64,000 bases of DNA from Metabacillus dongyingensis. Lineage in GTDB: Bacteria; Bacillota; Bacilli; Bacillales; Bacillaceae. The translations under genes were made by a program, and so were the position numbers. This document shows positions 44,379 through 54,081 of this stretch, piece after piece (the first letter of the stretch is position 1; every line of letters begins with the position of its first letter). The DNA lies in assembly GCF_019933155.2 (NCBI RefSeq), contig NZ_CP082944.1, positions 808,001-872,000 of the forward strand. Direction: 5' to 3'. The notes beneath the pieces are model-generated. The model had not been told where the DNA came from. It did not search any database and worked only from the letters and a program-made list of their open reading frames with translations.

Positions 44379-45554
44379 TTGCTTACTTTAATTAAAAACA
44401 CAGAAGTATACGCACCCCATTATTTAGGCCGCAAGGATGTTCTGCTTGCGGCAAATAAAATAGGCTATATCAAGGATACGATTAATCTGGATTCCTCATC
44501 TATTGATGTAAAAATAATTGATGGAACAGGAAAGCTCCTTGTGCCGGGATTTATTGATGCTCATGTACATTTAATCGGCGGAGGAGGAGAAGGGGGCTTT
44601 AAAACCCGAACACCTGAACTGAATTTAACAGATGCTACAACTGCGGGGATCACAACGGTTGTTGGAGTGCTCGGAACCGATGGAACAACAAGACGGATTG
44701 AAAGTCTGCTTGCTAAGGCCCACGCTTTGGACGAAGAGGGAATCACGGCTTACATCCACTCAGGATCGTATCAGATTCCGGTGAAAACATTAACAGGGAA
44801 GATTGAAGAGGATTTAATATTTATTGAGAAAATACTTGGTGTAGGCGAGATTGCTATATCTGATCATCGTTCTTCTGAACCGGCTTTTGAAGAACTGGTG
44901 AAAATCGCAGCTGCAGCCCGAAATGGCGGTTTAATTACCGGAAAAGCAGGACTTTTGGAAATACATGTAGGCGACAGTGACCGCAAACTTGATCTTTTGT
45001 TTGAGATTGCAGAAAAGACGGACATCCCTATGCATCATTTTCACCCGACCCACATTAACCGAAACGCAGAATTATTTGAAGAAGGCATCAGGTACACGGA
45101 AATAGGCGGATATGTGGACTTAACAACAAGCACGATTCCTCACTTTCTTGAGGAAGGAGAAGTGAAGTGCAGCAAAGGCTTGCGGCTGATGCTTGAGAGA
45201 GGCGTTTCAATTAATCAGATTACGTTCTCATCAGATGGACAGGCAAGTCTCCCATATTTTAATGAAGATGGCGATTTTGCGGGTCTTCAAGTCGGAAGAG
45301 TGTCATCTCTTTTTAAGGAAGTACGTTCATCTGTATTGGATGAAGGAATTCCGCTTGAATCAGCTCTTCAGGTCATCACCTCTAACCCGGCACGAATTTT
45401 AAAGCTTATAAACAAAGGTGAGATCAGAGAAGAGAAGGATGCTGATCTTGTATTACTGGACAAAGAGAAGCTGACGATAGATACCGTTATTGCAAAAGGG
45501 AAAGTGATGGTCGAAGGAGGAGTCCCGATCATTAAGGGAACATTTGAAAACTAA
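44379..45554 (+). CDS. iadA: Isoaspartyl dipeptidase (beta-aspartyl peptidase)
   Basis: A 391-residue amidohydrolase that hydrolyses isoaspartyl dipeptides from damaged proteins. Metal ligands include DAHVHLIGGGGEGG near residue 60, HFHPTHINRN near residue 220 and the Asp in TFSSDGQAS near residue 285. In E. coli IadA a carboxylated Lys sits in GVKCAISDHRS; here the same place reads GVGEIAISDHRS, with Glu at the bridging position. TTG 44379 follows AGGAGG. Monocistronic. Confidence 0.9.
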   Translation: MLTLIKNTEVYAPHYLGRKDVLLAANKIGYIKDTINLDSSSIDVKIIDGTGKLLVPGFIDAHVHLIGGGGEGGFKTRTPELNLTDATTAGITTVVGVLGTDGTTRRIESLLAKAHALDEEGITAYIHSGSYQIPVKTLTGKIEEDLIFIEKILGVGEIAISDHRSSEPAFEELVKIAAAARNGGLITGKAGLLEIHVGDSDRKLDLLFEIAEKTDIPMHHFHPTHINRNAELFEEGIRYTEIGGYVDLTTSTIPHFLEEGEVKCSKGLRLMLERGVSINQITFSSDGQASLPYFNEDGDFAGLQVGRVSSLFKEVRSSVLDEGIPLESALQVITSNPARILKLINKGEIREEKDADLVLLDKEKLTIDTVIAKGKVMVEGGVPIIKGTFEN

Positions 45555-45888
45555 ATAACCTGGAGCTGAAGGAATAAACCGGCAGGTGGCAGCATTTACA
45601 TTGGTGAGGCAATACTGTGGGGCTAAAGAAGAAAATCGCAATGATTCAGCCCGTTATGATTGACCATCATTTTGACAACAAAACACGGCTTAGCAGATTG
45701 ATTGCAGCGGTTTATGTCAGCCGTCTATTATGCCGCTTATAAAGTTGAAAATAAGAATAATCAAGATCATCAGAAGAAAATGCTTGAACTGAAATTAAAC
45801 AGAAATTAATAATTCTGAAATTTTTAATATCCATTGTTCAATGAAACCAATTCCTATATACTTCTAACTATTATTTTAAATTTTTATA
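45555..45888. other. Intergenic, no supported gene
   Basis: A 41-codon GTG frame from about 45616 (GLKKKIAMIQPVMIDHH) has no ribosome site and no recognised family; the rest is AT-rich spacer. Confidence 0.5.
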
Positions 45889-45961
45889 TTCTTGTATAAT
45901 TTCAGTTAAGATGGTCTGATCGTTTCTACCTGGCAGCCGCTAAAATGCCAGACTACAAGAA
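45889..45961 (+). ncRNA. Purine riboswitch aptamer, guanine type
   Basis: P1 is TTCTTGTA (45889-45896) with TACAAGAA (45954-45961). The junction GTTTCTACC, the P3 hairpin CTGGCAGCCGCTAAAATGCCAG and the GACTAC segment match the purine riboswitch, and the C of GACTAC predicts guanine or hypoxanthine rather than adenine. The P2 loop (AAGATGG) fits the loop-loop contact. It precedes a PfoR-family membrane protein. The expression platform between 45962 and 46209 is not clear; TTATTTTTTCG at 46087-46097 may be the end of a terminator. Confidence 0.85.
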
Positions 45962-46209
45962 GGTATGAACAAAAAAGATGAGAAGATGGAATGGTAAGGT
46001 ATGTTAATCAATCATTGATTATCCTGTTTGCTTATGAGGATTATCTTTGAATTGCGTATTGCACAGCGATTCCGTATGCACGCTCTTATTTTTTCGTACT
46101 TTCTGTCTTGCGGCTGAAGGTATGAAAGAATAAGGGCTTTTTGGATATTGTAAAAGAATGAATGCCAGCTGATGTATAAATTCTTAACATCCAGAGGAGA
46201 GAGAGACAG

Positions 46210-47247
46210 ATGGAATTGCTAAAAGGAACGGCGCTATTATTAGTGGTACTTGGGTTATTTTCTTTATTCAGCTATAAAGCACCAAAGGGTATGAAGGCGA
46301 TGGGAGCTCTCGCTAATGCAGCAGTTGCCGCTTTTCTTGTTGAAGCCTTTCAGAGGTATGTTGGAGGAGATCTTCTGAAGATTGAATTTCTTGGGGAAGT
46401 CGGGGATGCTGCAGGAGGCATGGGCGGCGTAGCAGCAGCTGCTCTTGTGGCGCTTGCTCTTGGTGTGTCCCCGGTTTATGCTCTGATGCTTGGCGTGTCA
46501 TGTGCCGGACTTGGTTTGCTTCCGGGCTTTTTTGCAGGGTATCTGGTTGCATTCCTGGTAAAGGTGATTGAGAAAAAAACGCCTGCAGGTCTTGATTTGC
46601 TGGTCACCATTATAGTGGCAGCCCCGCTTGTCAGATTAATTGGAAATGCCCTTACTCCGGTTGTCGATGCAACGCTTTTGAACATTGGCGGCATTATTAC
46701 TGAAACAGCCAACAGCAACCCGATTATAATGGGGATTATCCTTGGCGGTGTGATTACCGTTGTAGCAACGGCTCCTTTAAGTTCTATGGCTCTGACAGCC
46801 ATGCTTGGATTAACTGGACTGCCTATGGCGATTGGTGCATTGGCTGTATTTGGTTCATCCTTCATGAACTTTGTTCTTTTCAGCCGGTTGAAATTTGGAG
46901 ACAGAAGAACGACAATTGCCGTAGCCATTGAACCTCTCACTCAGGCAGATATTGTTACAGCTAACCCTGTCCCCATTTATATAACGAACTTCTTCGGAGG
47001 CGCTGCAGCCGGAGTTGTCGTCTCCTTATTCGGACTTGTTAACAACGCAACAGGAACCGCAACCCCGATAGCAGGTCTTGCTGTCATGTACGGGTTTAAT
47101 GACCCATTAACAGTTACCATTACTGCCGCGCTTTGTGCTCTTGCCGGCGGAATCTCTGGACTCCTTGGATCGATTGTGTTTAAAAATTTTAAAATCAAAA
47201 CAGTTTCTGATATTAGAGAAAGCAGTGATTTTAAGGAGGCTGCGTAA
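46210..47247 (+). CDS. PfoR-family membrane protein (PTS_EIIC_2-like)
   Basis: A 345-residue integral membrane protein with about ten helices, rich in Gly and Ala (GDAAGGMGGVAAAALVALAL; GVITVVATAPLSSMALTAML; YITNFFGGAAAGVVVSLFGL). It matches the PTS_EIIC_2/PfoR type, which lacks the phosphorylation sites of true PTS permeases. The riboswitch upstream argues that it is a purine transporter repressed by guanine, rather than a toxin regulator or sugar permease; that is inference from control. GAGGAGAGAG precedes the ATG. Confidence 0.8.
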   Translation: MELLKGTALLLVVLGLFSLFSYKAPKGMKAMGALANAAVAAFLVEAFQRYVGGDLLKIEFLGEVGDAAGGMGGVAAAALVALALGVSPVYALMLGVSCAGLGLLPGFFAGYLVAFLVKVIEKKTPAGLDLLVTIIVAAPLVRLIGNALTPVVDATLLNIGGIITETANSNPIIMGIILGGVITVVATAPLSSMALTAMLGLTGLPMAIGALAVFGSSFMNFVLFSRLKFGDRRTTIAVAIEPLTQADIVTANPVPIYITNFFGGAAAGVVVSLFGLVNNATGTATPIAGLAVMYGFNDPLTVTITAALCALAGGISGLLGSIVFKNFKIKTVSDIRESSDFKEAA

Positions 47248-47251
47248 CGAA

Positions 47252-47293
47252 AAAAAAGCTTCTGGAGAAATTCTTTCCTCAGAAGCTTTTTTC
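47252..47293. terminator. Bidirectional terminator
   Basis: AAAAAAGCTTCTG and CAGAAGCTTTTTT stem between convergent PfoR-family and rocR genes. Confidence 0.85.
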
Positions 47294-48685
47294 TTTCCTT
47301 GCTTCGATATTCAGCTTTTTCATTCTGTATTGCAGACTCTGGCGGCTTAGGCCCGCTTCTTCTGCGGTTTTTGAAATGTTGTACCCGTTTTTTTTCAGCA
47401 TGACTTTTATATAGTGAGCTTCCGAGCGGTCCATGTGTTCTTTTAGCTTGGATGATTCGATTGTTTCTTCATACAGCTGTTCTTGTGCAGAAGAAGCCGT
47501 TTGTACTTTTGACTTTGAGCGGAAATGCATGGGCAGATGGTTAAAGCGAATCGTTTCCTCATCTGCCATTAAATTCATTGCTCCCTCAATCATGTGCTGA
47601 AGCTCTCGCACATTGCCCGGCCATTCGTAAGTATGAAGAGTTTCCATGACTTCCTGATCAACACGCTGAACATCCATTTGGAAGAGCTCATTGTATTTGC
47701 TGATAAAACGCTGGATAAGCAGGGGGATATCTTCGGTTCTGTCTCTTAGCGGAGGGACAAAAACAGTTACTACACTCAGTCGATAGTATAGGTCCTTCCT
47801 CATCCGTTCTTTCGTGATGGCTTCAATAGGATCTTCATTTATTGTCGCTATGATTCTTACATCGATTGGTGTATCTTTCGTATCGCCAATCCGCCTGATC
47901 ATTCTCTCCTGCAAAGCCCTCAGCAGCTTTGACTGCAAATGGGGATTCAAAGAGTTAATTTCATCAAGCAGCAGTGTACCTCCTTCTGCCTGTTCAAATA
48001 AACCCGGGTGATCAATTGCCCCTGAAAAAGCTCCTTTTTTGGTGCCGAATAATAGGCTCTCAATCAGACTGTCGGGCAGTGCAGCACAGTTCTGAGAAAT
48101 AAAAGGAGCCGCAGAACGGCTGCTTCCGTTATGGATGCTCTGGGCAAAAAGCTCTTTTCCTGTACCGGTCTCCCCGACTATCAAGACCGATGACGCTGTC
48201 CGGGTCGCCCGTTTTGCACTTTCAATCACTTCTTTTATCGCGGGTCCTTCTCCGATAATGCTCTCAAACGTATACCTTGTTCCTCCCTTTCTTTTAATAG
48301 TGTCCTTCATCAGCCTTTCTATCTTTGTAATATCTTTTGCAATCTCAACAGCACCGACGATCTCTTCTCCATCTCTGATGGGGAAAGTATTGTTGACTGT
48401 TGTGATTTCTTTTCCTTTGTTGTTGAAATAGGTCTGTTTGATATTCTTTGTTTCTGTACCGTTCTGAAGAGCCAGCACGAGTGTGCTGTCCCCGTCTTTA
48501 GAAAACATGAACACATCCAGAAGGTTCTTATTCATGACATCCCGGCTGTCCATTGATTCAATCTGCATCATTTTTTTATTGTAGAGGATGGTGTGTCCTT
48601 TTTTATCAATCACGTGAAGACCTACATCGATTTCATCAATGATGGCACCCATAAACAGATGCAGATCTTCTTTTTTCAGATTCAT
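47279..48685 (-). CDS. rocR: Sigma-54-dependent activator RocR
   Basis: A 468-residue enhancer-binding activator. A PAS domain (about 10-125) is followed by the AAA+ domain with Walker A VGETGTGKELFAQ near residue 170, the sigma-54 contact loop GAFSGA (consensus GAFTGA), Walker B GGTLLLDEI, and a C-terminal Fis-type helix-turn-helix (NISKTAEEAGLSRQSLQYRM). It is divergent from rocA, with dyads and a -24/-12 promoter between them. It should activate arginine and ornithine catabolism when ornithine or citrulline is present. Confidence 0.95.
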   Translation of the reverse strand: MNLKKEDLHLFMGAIIDEIDVGLHVIDKKGHTILYNKKMMQIESMDSRDVMNKNLLDVFMFSKDGDSTLVLALQNGTETKNIKQTYFNNKGKEITTVNNTFPIRDGEEIVGAVEIAKDITKIERLMKDTIKRKGGTRYTFESIIGEGPAIKEVIESAKRATRTASSVLIVGETGTGKELFAQSIHNGSSRSAAPFISQNCAALPDSLIESLLFGTKKGAFSGAIDHPGLFEQAEGGTLLLDEINSLNPHLQSKLLRALQERMIRRIGDTKDTPIDVRIIATINEDPIEAITKERMRKDLYYRLSVVTVFVPPLRDRTEDIPLLIQRFISKYNELFQMDVQRVDQEVMETLHTYEWPGNVRELQHMIEGAMNLMADEETIRFNHLPMHFRSKSKVQTASSAQEQLYEETIESSKLKEHMDRSEAHYIKVMLKKNGYNISKTAEEAGLSRQSLQYRMKKLNIEARKEKSF

Positions 48686-48743
48686 AGTCAGTCCCCCTGT
48701 TTTGACTCTTTTATTCTATTTTATCCTGTCAGCCGTATTGAAG

Positions 48744-48800
48744 GCAAAAAAATTTTGCGTCAAGGGTGCAAAGAAATTATGCACAGCAAAATAATTTTGC
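48744..48800 (+). promoter_or_regulatory. RocR upstream activating dyads
   Basis: GCAAAAAAATTTTGC (48744-48758), the weaker GCAAAGAAATTATGC (48768-48782) and the perfect GCAAAATAATTTTGC (48786-48800) lie 35-90 bases upstream of the -24 element, as RocR enhancers do. Confidence 0.8.
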
Positions 48801-48833
48801 ATCTGAAGGACCTTTTACTGGCGTGATTACATG

Positions 48834-48850
48834 TTGGCACGAAACTTGCA
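48834..48850 (+). promoter_or_regulatory. Sigma-54 promoter of rocA
   Basis: TTGGCAC-N5-TTGCA matches the -24/-12 consensus completely, about 38 bases before the rocA start. Confidence 0.92.
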
Positions 48851-48888
48851 TTCTATATATCTGAAGAAACAAATTAGGAGGAATTGCC

Positions 48889-50436
48889 ATGACCGTTCCA
48901 TACAAACATGAGCCTTTTACTGACTTTGCAATAAAAGAGAATCAGCAGGCCCTTCAAGAAGCACTTGCATACGTTAATACCCAGCTGAATAAAGAATATC
49001 CGCTGATCGTCGGTGAAGAGCGAATTACGACAGCTGAAAAAATAACATCGGTTAATCCAGCCAATAAAACAGAAGTAGTCGGAGTTGTATCCAAGGCTAC
49101 AAAAGAATTGGCAGAAAAAGCAATGGAGAAGGCAGCAGTTGCCTTTGAAAAGTGGAAAAAACAGAAGCCTGAAGCGCGTGCATCCATTCTGATCCGCGCA
49201 GCAGCCATGCTCCGCCGCAGAAAGCATGAGTTTTCAGCCTATCTGATTAAAGAGGCAGGCAAGCCATGGAATGAGGCAGATGCCGATACAGCAGAAGCCA
49301 TCGACTTTCTTGAGTATTACGCACGCCAGATGCTGAAGCTGAAGGACGGCGTTCCTGTACAGAGCAGAGAGGGAGAGCAGAATACGTTCAGCTATATCCC
49401 GCTTGGAGTAGGCATCGTCATTTCCCCGTTCAACTTTCCGCTTGCCATTATGGCGGGAACGGCAGCCGCCGCAATTGTTGCGGGAAATACGATCCTTTTA
49501 AAGCCAGCAAATTCAACACCTGTTGTTGCAGCCAAATTTGCAGAGCTCCTTGAGGAAGCGGGACTTCCTGCCGGTGTCCTGAATTACATTCCGGGAAGCG
49601 GTGCTGAAGTAGGAGATTATTTGGTAGATCATCCGAAAACCAGATTTATTTCCTTTACTGGTTCGCGTGAGGTGGGGTGCAGAATCTATGAACGCGCTGC
49701 AAAAGTCCACAGCGGACAGATTTGGCTGAAACGAGTCATTGCTGAGATGGGCGGCAAAGACACTGTAGCTGTTGATAAGGATGCAGACCTGGATTTGGCC
49801 GCTTCTGCCATCGTTGCTTCTGCTTTTGGTTTTTCGGGACAGAAATGCTCAGCGGGATCACGTGCAGTTGTTCATCAGGATGTTTATGATGAAGTTCTTG
49901 AAAAAGCAGTGGAGCTAACAAGAAAACTTACTGTGGGGAACCCAGAAGAAGCAGGTACTTATATGGGGCCTGTCATCGACCAGAATTCCTACAGCAAGAT
50001 TATGAGATATATAGAAATTGGCAAGGAAGAAGGCAGGCTCATGACGGGCGGTGAAGGGGACGAATCGAAAGGATTCTTCATCCAGCCTACTATTTTTGCA
50101 GATATAAGTGAAAAAGGCCGCCTCATGCAGGAAGAAATCTTCGGCCCGGTCGTTGCTTTTTGCAAAGCGGATGATTTTAACCATATCCTTGAGATTGCAA
50201 ATAACACAGATTATGGATTAACCGGTGCCCTCATCTCGAACAACCGTGAACATATTGAGAGAGCGAAAGAAGAGTTTCATGTCGGTAATTTATATTTTAA
50301 TAGAGGCTGCACAGGCGCAATCGTCGGGTATCAGCCGTTTGGCGGATTTAATATGTCAGGAACAGATTCTAAAGCCGGCGGTCCAGATTACTTGCTGCTT
50401 CACATGCAGGCGAAAACTACTTCAGAGACGTTTTAA
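48889..50436 (+). CDS. rocA: Delta-1-pyrroline-5-carboxylate dehydrogenase, arginine-linked
   Basis: A 515-residue aldehyde dehydrogenase with catalytic Glu in [10 protein letters not shown] and Cys in [13 protein letters not shown]. It starts at ATG 48889 after AGGAGG. It oxidises glutamate semialdehyde from RocD. It is highly similar to the putC product at 37576, so the chromosome region keeps separate copies for arginine and proline use. Driven by the sigma-54 promoter and RocR dyads. rocD follows after 12 bases. Confidence 0.95.
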   Translation: MTVPYKHEPFTDFAIKENQQALQEALAYVNTQLNKEYPLIVGEERITTAEKITSVNPANKTEVVGVVSKATKELAEKAMEKAAVAFEKWKKQKPEARASILIRAAAMLRRRKHEFSAYLIKEAGKPWNEADADTAEAIDFLEYYARQMLKLKDGVPVQSREGEQNTFSYIPLGVGIVISPFNFPLAIMAGTAAAAIVAGNTILLKPANSTPVVAAKFAELLEEAGLPAGVLNYIPGSGAEVGDYLVDHPKTRFISFTGSREVGCRIYERAAKVHSGQIWLKRVIAEMGGKDTVAVDKDADLDLAASAIVASAFGFSGQKCSAGSRAVVHQDVYDEVLEKAVELTRKLTVGNPEEAGTYMGPVIDQNSYSKIMRYIEIGKEEGRLMTGGEGDESKGFFIQPTIFADISEKGRLMQEEIFGPVVAFCKADDFNHILEIANNTDYGLTGALISNNREHIERAKEEFHVGNLYFNRGCTGAIVGYQPFGGFNMSGTDSKAGGPDYLLLHMQAKTTSETF

Positions 50437-50448
50437 GGAGGAATAAAA

Positions 50449-51651
50449 ATGACAACATTGACAAAATCCCAAGAATTAATAAAGCAGACATCCCAATACG
50501 GTGCAAACAATTATCATCCGCTTCCAATTGTGATTTCAGAAGCAGAAGGCGTTTGGGTAAGAGACCCGGAAGGCAATCAATACATGGATATGCTGAGTGC
50601 CTATTCTGCTGTAAACCAGGGACACAGACATCCAAAGATCATTCAGGCGCTTAAAGACCAGGCAGATAAAATTACGCTCACATCCCGCGCGTTTCATAAC
50701 GATCAGCTTGGACCATTCTATGAGGCTGTTGCAGCATTGACTGAAAAGGAAATGGTCCTCCCAATGAATACAGGTGCAGAAGCAGTCGAGACGGCGATTA
50801 AAGCTGCACGAAGATGGGCTTATGATGTTAAAGGAGTTGCAGAAGATCAAGCTGAAATCATCGCATGCATCGGAAATTTTCACGGACGCACGATGTCTGC
50901 AGTTTCCCTGTCTTCAGAGGAAGAATACAAGAGAGGTTTTGGGCCAATGCTCCCTGGAATTAAGCTGATTCCATATGGAGATATAGAGGCATTAAGATCT
51001 GCCATCACAGCTAATACAGCGGCTTTCTTGATTGAGCCTATCCAGGGCGAAGCAGGCATCGTAATACCTCCGAAAGGATTTTTAAAACAGGCAGCAGAGA
51101 TGTGCAGAGAGAACAATGTTGTTTTCATTGCAGATGAGATTCAATCCGGACTCGGCAGATCCGGAAAGACATTCGCGTGTGACTGGGAAGATGTGAAGCC
51201 TGATATGTATATTCTCGGCAAGGCTCTTGGTGGAGGCGTATTCCCGATTTCCTGTGTGGCAGCAGATAAAGACATTCTCGGTGTGTTTAATCCGGGCTCA
51301 CACGGTTCAACATTTGGAGGCAATCCGCTTGCATGTGCCGTTTCTGTTGCAGCCCTGCAGGTTCTAGAGGAGGAAAAACTGGCAGAGCGATCTCTTAAGC
51401 TTGGAGCTTATTTTAAAGAGAAGCTCTCTGAAATAAAAAATCCGCTTATTAAGGAAGTGCGGGGAAGAGGCTTGTTTATAGGAGTTGAACTCACAGTGCC
51501 GGCACGCCCGTACTGTGAAAAATTAAAAGAAGAGGGACTGCTGTGCAAAGAAACGCATGAAACGGTCATCCGTTTTGCCCCGCCGCTTGTCATCTCTGAA
51601 GAAGATCTGGATTGGGCGATTGCTAAGATCACGCGCGTTCTCTCAAACTGA
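50449..51651 (+). CDS. rocD: Ornithine aminotransferase
   Basis: A 400-residue PLP enzyme converting ornithine and 2-oxoglutarate to glutamate semialdehyde and glutamate. It contains the cofactor aspartate in [14 protein letters not shown], and the Schiff-base Lys in [13 protein letters not shown] near residue 255. The N-terminus ([19 protein letters not shown]) is typical. AAGGAGG precedes the ATG. Cotranscribed with rocA. No rocB, rocE or rocF lies in the window. Confidence 0.95.
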   Translation: MTTLTKSQELIKQTSQYGANNYHPLPIVISEAEGVWVRDPEGNQYMDMLSAYSAVNQGHRHPKIIQALKDQADKITLTSRAFHNDQLGPFYEAVAALTEKEMVLPMNTGAEAVETAIKAARRWAYDVKGVAEDQAEIIACIGNFHGRTMSAVSLSSEEEYKRGFGPMLPGIKLIPYGDIEALRSAITANTAAFLIEPIQGEAGIVIPPKGFLKQAAEMCRENNVVFIADEIQSGLGRSGKTFACDWEDVKPDMYILGKALGGGVFPISCVAADKDILGVFNPGSHGSTFGGNPLACAVSVAALQVLEEEKLAERSLKLGAYFKEKLSEIKNPLIKEVRGRGLFIGVELTVPARPYCEKLKEEGLLCKETHETVIRFAPPLVISEEDLDWAIAKITRVLSN

Positions 51652-51790
51652 GAAAGCTGGCACAGGGGTTTAATCTCTCTCGAAAAGATGAATTCGCGCG
51701 CTTTCAAAAGTAATTCACCATACATGCGAACAAGCAAAACTCACAAGTAAAAGTAAAACAGTTTATTATTCATATCAATGGGGTGGAATC

Positions 51791-53068
51791 ATGGGGATTG
51801 TAAAGGACATACAGGCAGATAAAGAAAAAGAAAGCTTAAATTTATTTAAATCCACGCAGACGATTATTAAGGAAGCACTGAACAAACTAGGCTATTCAGA
51901 AGAATTTTTTGAGCTTTTAAAAGAACCGATCAGAATGCTCACTGTCCGGATACCGATTCAAATGGATGATGGTTCGGTAAAAGTATTCACAGGCTACCGC
52001 TCCCAGCATAATGATGCAGTTGGACCGACAAAAGGCGGCGTCCGCTTTCATCCGGAAGTAAATGAAGACGAAGTGAAGGCTCTGTCAATTTGGATGAGCT
52101 TAAAATGCGGAATTGTGAATTTGCCATATGGAGGCGGAAAAGGCGGAATTATTTGCGATCCGAGGGAAATGTCGCTGAAAGAATTAGAGCGGCTGAGCCG
52201 CGGTTACGTCCGCGCAGTCAGCCAAATCGTAGGTCCTACAAAAGATATCCCTGCCCCGGATGTGTTTACGAATTCTCAAATTATGGCGTGGATGATGGAT
52301 GAATACAGCAGACTGCGTGAATTTGACTCCCCTGGTTTCATCACCGGAAAACCGCTTGTCCTTGGCGGATCACACGGAAGAGAAACAGCTACAGCCCGCG
52401 GCGTTACCATTTGCATAGAAGAAGCTGCAAAGAAAAAAGGAATTACTCTTGCAGGAGCTAGGGTTGTGATACAGGGTTTTGGCAATGCTGGAAGTTTTTT
52501 GGCTAAATTTATGCATGACGCAGGTGCAAAAGTCATCGGCATTTCAGATGCATATGGCGCACTTTATGATGCAGACGGTCTTGATATTGATTACTTGCTT
52601 GATCGGCGTGACAGCTTCGGTACGGTCACAACACTATTTAACTCAACGATTACAAATAAAGAATTATTAGCGCTGGATTGTGACATTTTGGTGCCCGCTG
52701 CGATTTCGAACCAAATAACAGCTGAAAATGCACACCAAATTAAAGCGTCCATCGTGGTCGAGGCTGCAAATGGTCCAACAACCATTGAAGCCACTAAAAT
52801 TTTAACGGAGCGGGGCGTTCTGCTTGTACCGGATGTGCTGGCAAGTGCTGGCGGTGTTACCGTATCTTACTTCGAATGGGTTCAAAACAATCAGGGGTAT
52901 TATTGGTCAGAGGAAGAAGTCACAGAAAGACTTCAAAAAGTGATGGTTGATTCTTTCGAGAATACGTTTCAAACAGCACTTGTCCATAATGTAGATATGA
53001 GACTCGCAGCATACATGATCGGAAGCCGGAAAATGGCGGAAGCTTCACGTTTTAGAGGCTGGATTTAA
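51791..53068 (+). CDS. rocG: NAD-dependent glutamate dehydrogenase
   Basis: A 425-residue catabolic glutamate dehydrogenase. The catalytic Lys is in LPYGGGKGGII, and the Rossmann motif is VVIQGFGNAGSFLAKF near residue 230. There is no visible insertion like the inactivating repeat of gudB in B. subtilis 168, so it should be active. Placed after rocD it completes glutamate breakdown; it may equally be called gudB. GGGGTGG precedes ATG 51791. No intact sigma-54 element was found directly upstream. Confidence 0.92.
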   Translation: MGIVKDIQADKEKESLNLFKSTQTIIKEALNKLGYSEEFFELLKEPIRMLTVRIPIQMDDGSVKVFTGYRSQHNDAVGPTKGGVRFHPEVNEDEVKALSIWMSLKCGIVNLPYGGGKGGIICDPREMSLKELERLSRGYVRAVSQIVGPTKDIPAPDVFTNSQIMAWMMDEYSRLREFDSPGFITGKPLVLGGSHGRETATARGVTICIEEAAKKKGITLAGARVVIQGFGNAGSFLAKFMHDAGAKVIGISDAYGALYDADGLDIDYLLDRRDSFGTVTTLFNSTITNKELLALDCDILVPAAISNQITAENAHQIKASIVVEAANGPTTIEATKILTERGVLLVPDVLASAGGVTVSYFEWVQNNQGYYWSEEEVTERLQKVMVDSFENTFQTALVHNVDMRLAAYMIGSRKMAEASRFRGWI

Positions 53069-53137
53069 GAGGCGGCTGTAATCTTGATTACTCTGCTCCT
53101 CATACTGCGTTCACAATTGTACGGAATTATTTTGGAA

Positions 53138-53229
53138 AGTCTCGGAATAAACTCCAAAAGTCTTGGAATAAAGTCTGGAAGTCTCGGAATAAATTCCAAA
53201 AGTCTCGGAATAAAGTCTGAAAGTCTGGC
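53138..53229. repeat. Tandem 21-bp repeat, about 4.4 copies
   Basis: Copies start at 53138, 53159, 53180 and 53201, with a partial one at 53222. The core is AGTCTCGGAATAAA. Copies 1 and 3, and 2 and 4, are most alike, giving a 42-bp higher-order unit. Confidence 0.85.
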
Positions 53230-53273
53230 TGCCTCTATTTAGCGCGCATTAATGCCAAATATCGTATACAAAA

Positions 53274-53306
53274 AGAGCCTGGAGAACTTCTCCGGGCTCT
53301 TCTATA
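53274..53306. terminator. Bidirectional terminator
   Basis: AAGAGCCTGGAGAA and TTCTCCGGGCTCTT form a long stem between rocG and the convergent PAP2 gene. Confidence 0.8.
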
Positions 53307-53952
53307 TTTTCGCTTTAAATTTCAGGGCCACAATACAAATGACAAGCCACGCGCCTCCCGCAGCAAACCCTGCAATCACATCGCTTGGATAATGCACACC
53401 TAGATAGATTCTGCTGAAGCCAATTAAAAAAACGATGAAAAAGAACAAGGCCATAATAAGAACTTTCAGGCTTTTCTTTTTGACCATTAGAGTTAATAAG
53501 TATGCAAGAATACCAAGAAACGAAAAGGAAACCATAGAATGCCCGCTTGGAAAACTATAGCCGCTTTCTGTAATAAGAGGATTAAAAGTGGGGCGGTCCC
53601 TTTTAAACATCCATTTCAAATAATAATTCAAAAGAGATGAACCAGCTACTGCCACAATTAAAAACAGCCCTTCCCACCACTTACGGTTGATGAACAGCAG
53701 AATGAGAGCGATGGACATTCCAATCATGATTCCGGTTACTGAACCAAGGGAAGTAATGCCAGACATGATTAGGCCAAGCAGAGGGGTGCGCAATTCGTGT
53801 ATATATTGCATGATGGGGGTATCAAAGGAGCGCAGCTCCATTTCGATGACTTCATCAGCAAATTCAATAAAGATAAAGCTGAATGCCCCGATCATCAGGA
53901 TGGAATACATGATAAAAGCCTTTGACATCTTTTCTTGTGCATCATTCTTCAT
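53302..53952 (-). CDS. PAP2-family membrane phosphatase
   Basis: A 216-residue membrane protein of about six helices. The three catalytic motifs of lipid phosphatases are present: KWMFKRDRP, SFPSGHSM and SRIYLGVHYPSDV, with the two catalytic histidines. ATG 53952 follows AAGGAG; the longer in-frame start is rejected. Likely acts on phosphatidic acid, phosphatidylglycerophosphate or undecaprenyl pyrophosphate at the outer face of the membrane. Confidence 0.9.
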   Translation of the reverse strand: MKNDAQEKMSKAFIMYSILMIGAFSFIFIEFADEVIEMELRSFDTPIMQYIHELRTPLLGLIMSGITSLGSVTGIMIGMSIALILLFINRKWWEGLFLIVAVAGSSLLNYYLKWMFKRDRPTFNPLITESGYSFPSGHSMVSFSFLGILAYLLTLMVKKKSLKVLIMALFFFIVFLIGFSRIYLGVHYPSDVIAGFAAGGAWLVICIVALKFKAKI

Positions 53953-54081
53953 TGCAAAACTCCTTACCGTATTTAATAAAGAAAATACCACTTTTGATTT
54001 TACAGCAAACATTATCGATCGTTTCAGGTTTTAAGAAGCAGATTTAAGGAAAAAGAATACTACAATTGGAGGTGTCGCAGA

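Noticed and set aside
45616-45741. 41-codon GTG frame in the spacer after iadA
   Set aside because: No ribosome site and no family match by eye.
51657-51673. Sigma-54 promoter for rocG (CTGGCAC-N5-TTTAA)
   Set aside because: The -24 half fits but the essential GC of the -12 is missing.
53138-53229. RocR downstream enhancer
   Set aside because: Position is suggestive but the units do not resemble the GCAAAA/TTTTGC dyads seen before rocA.
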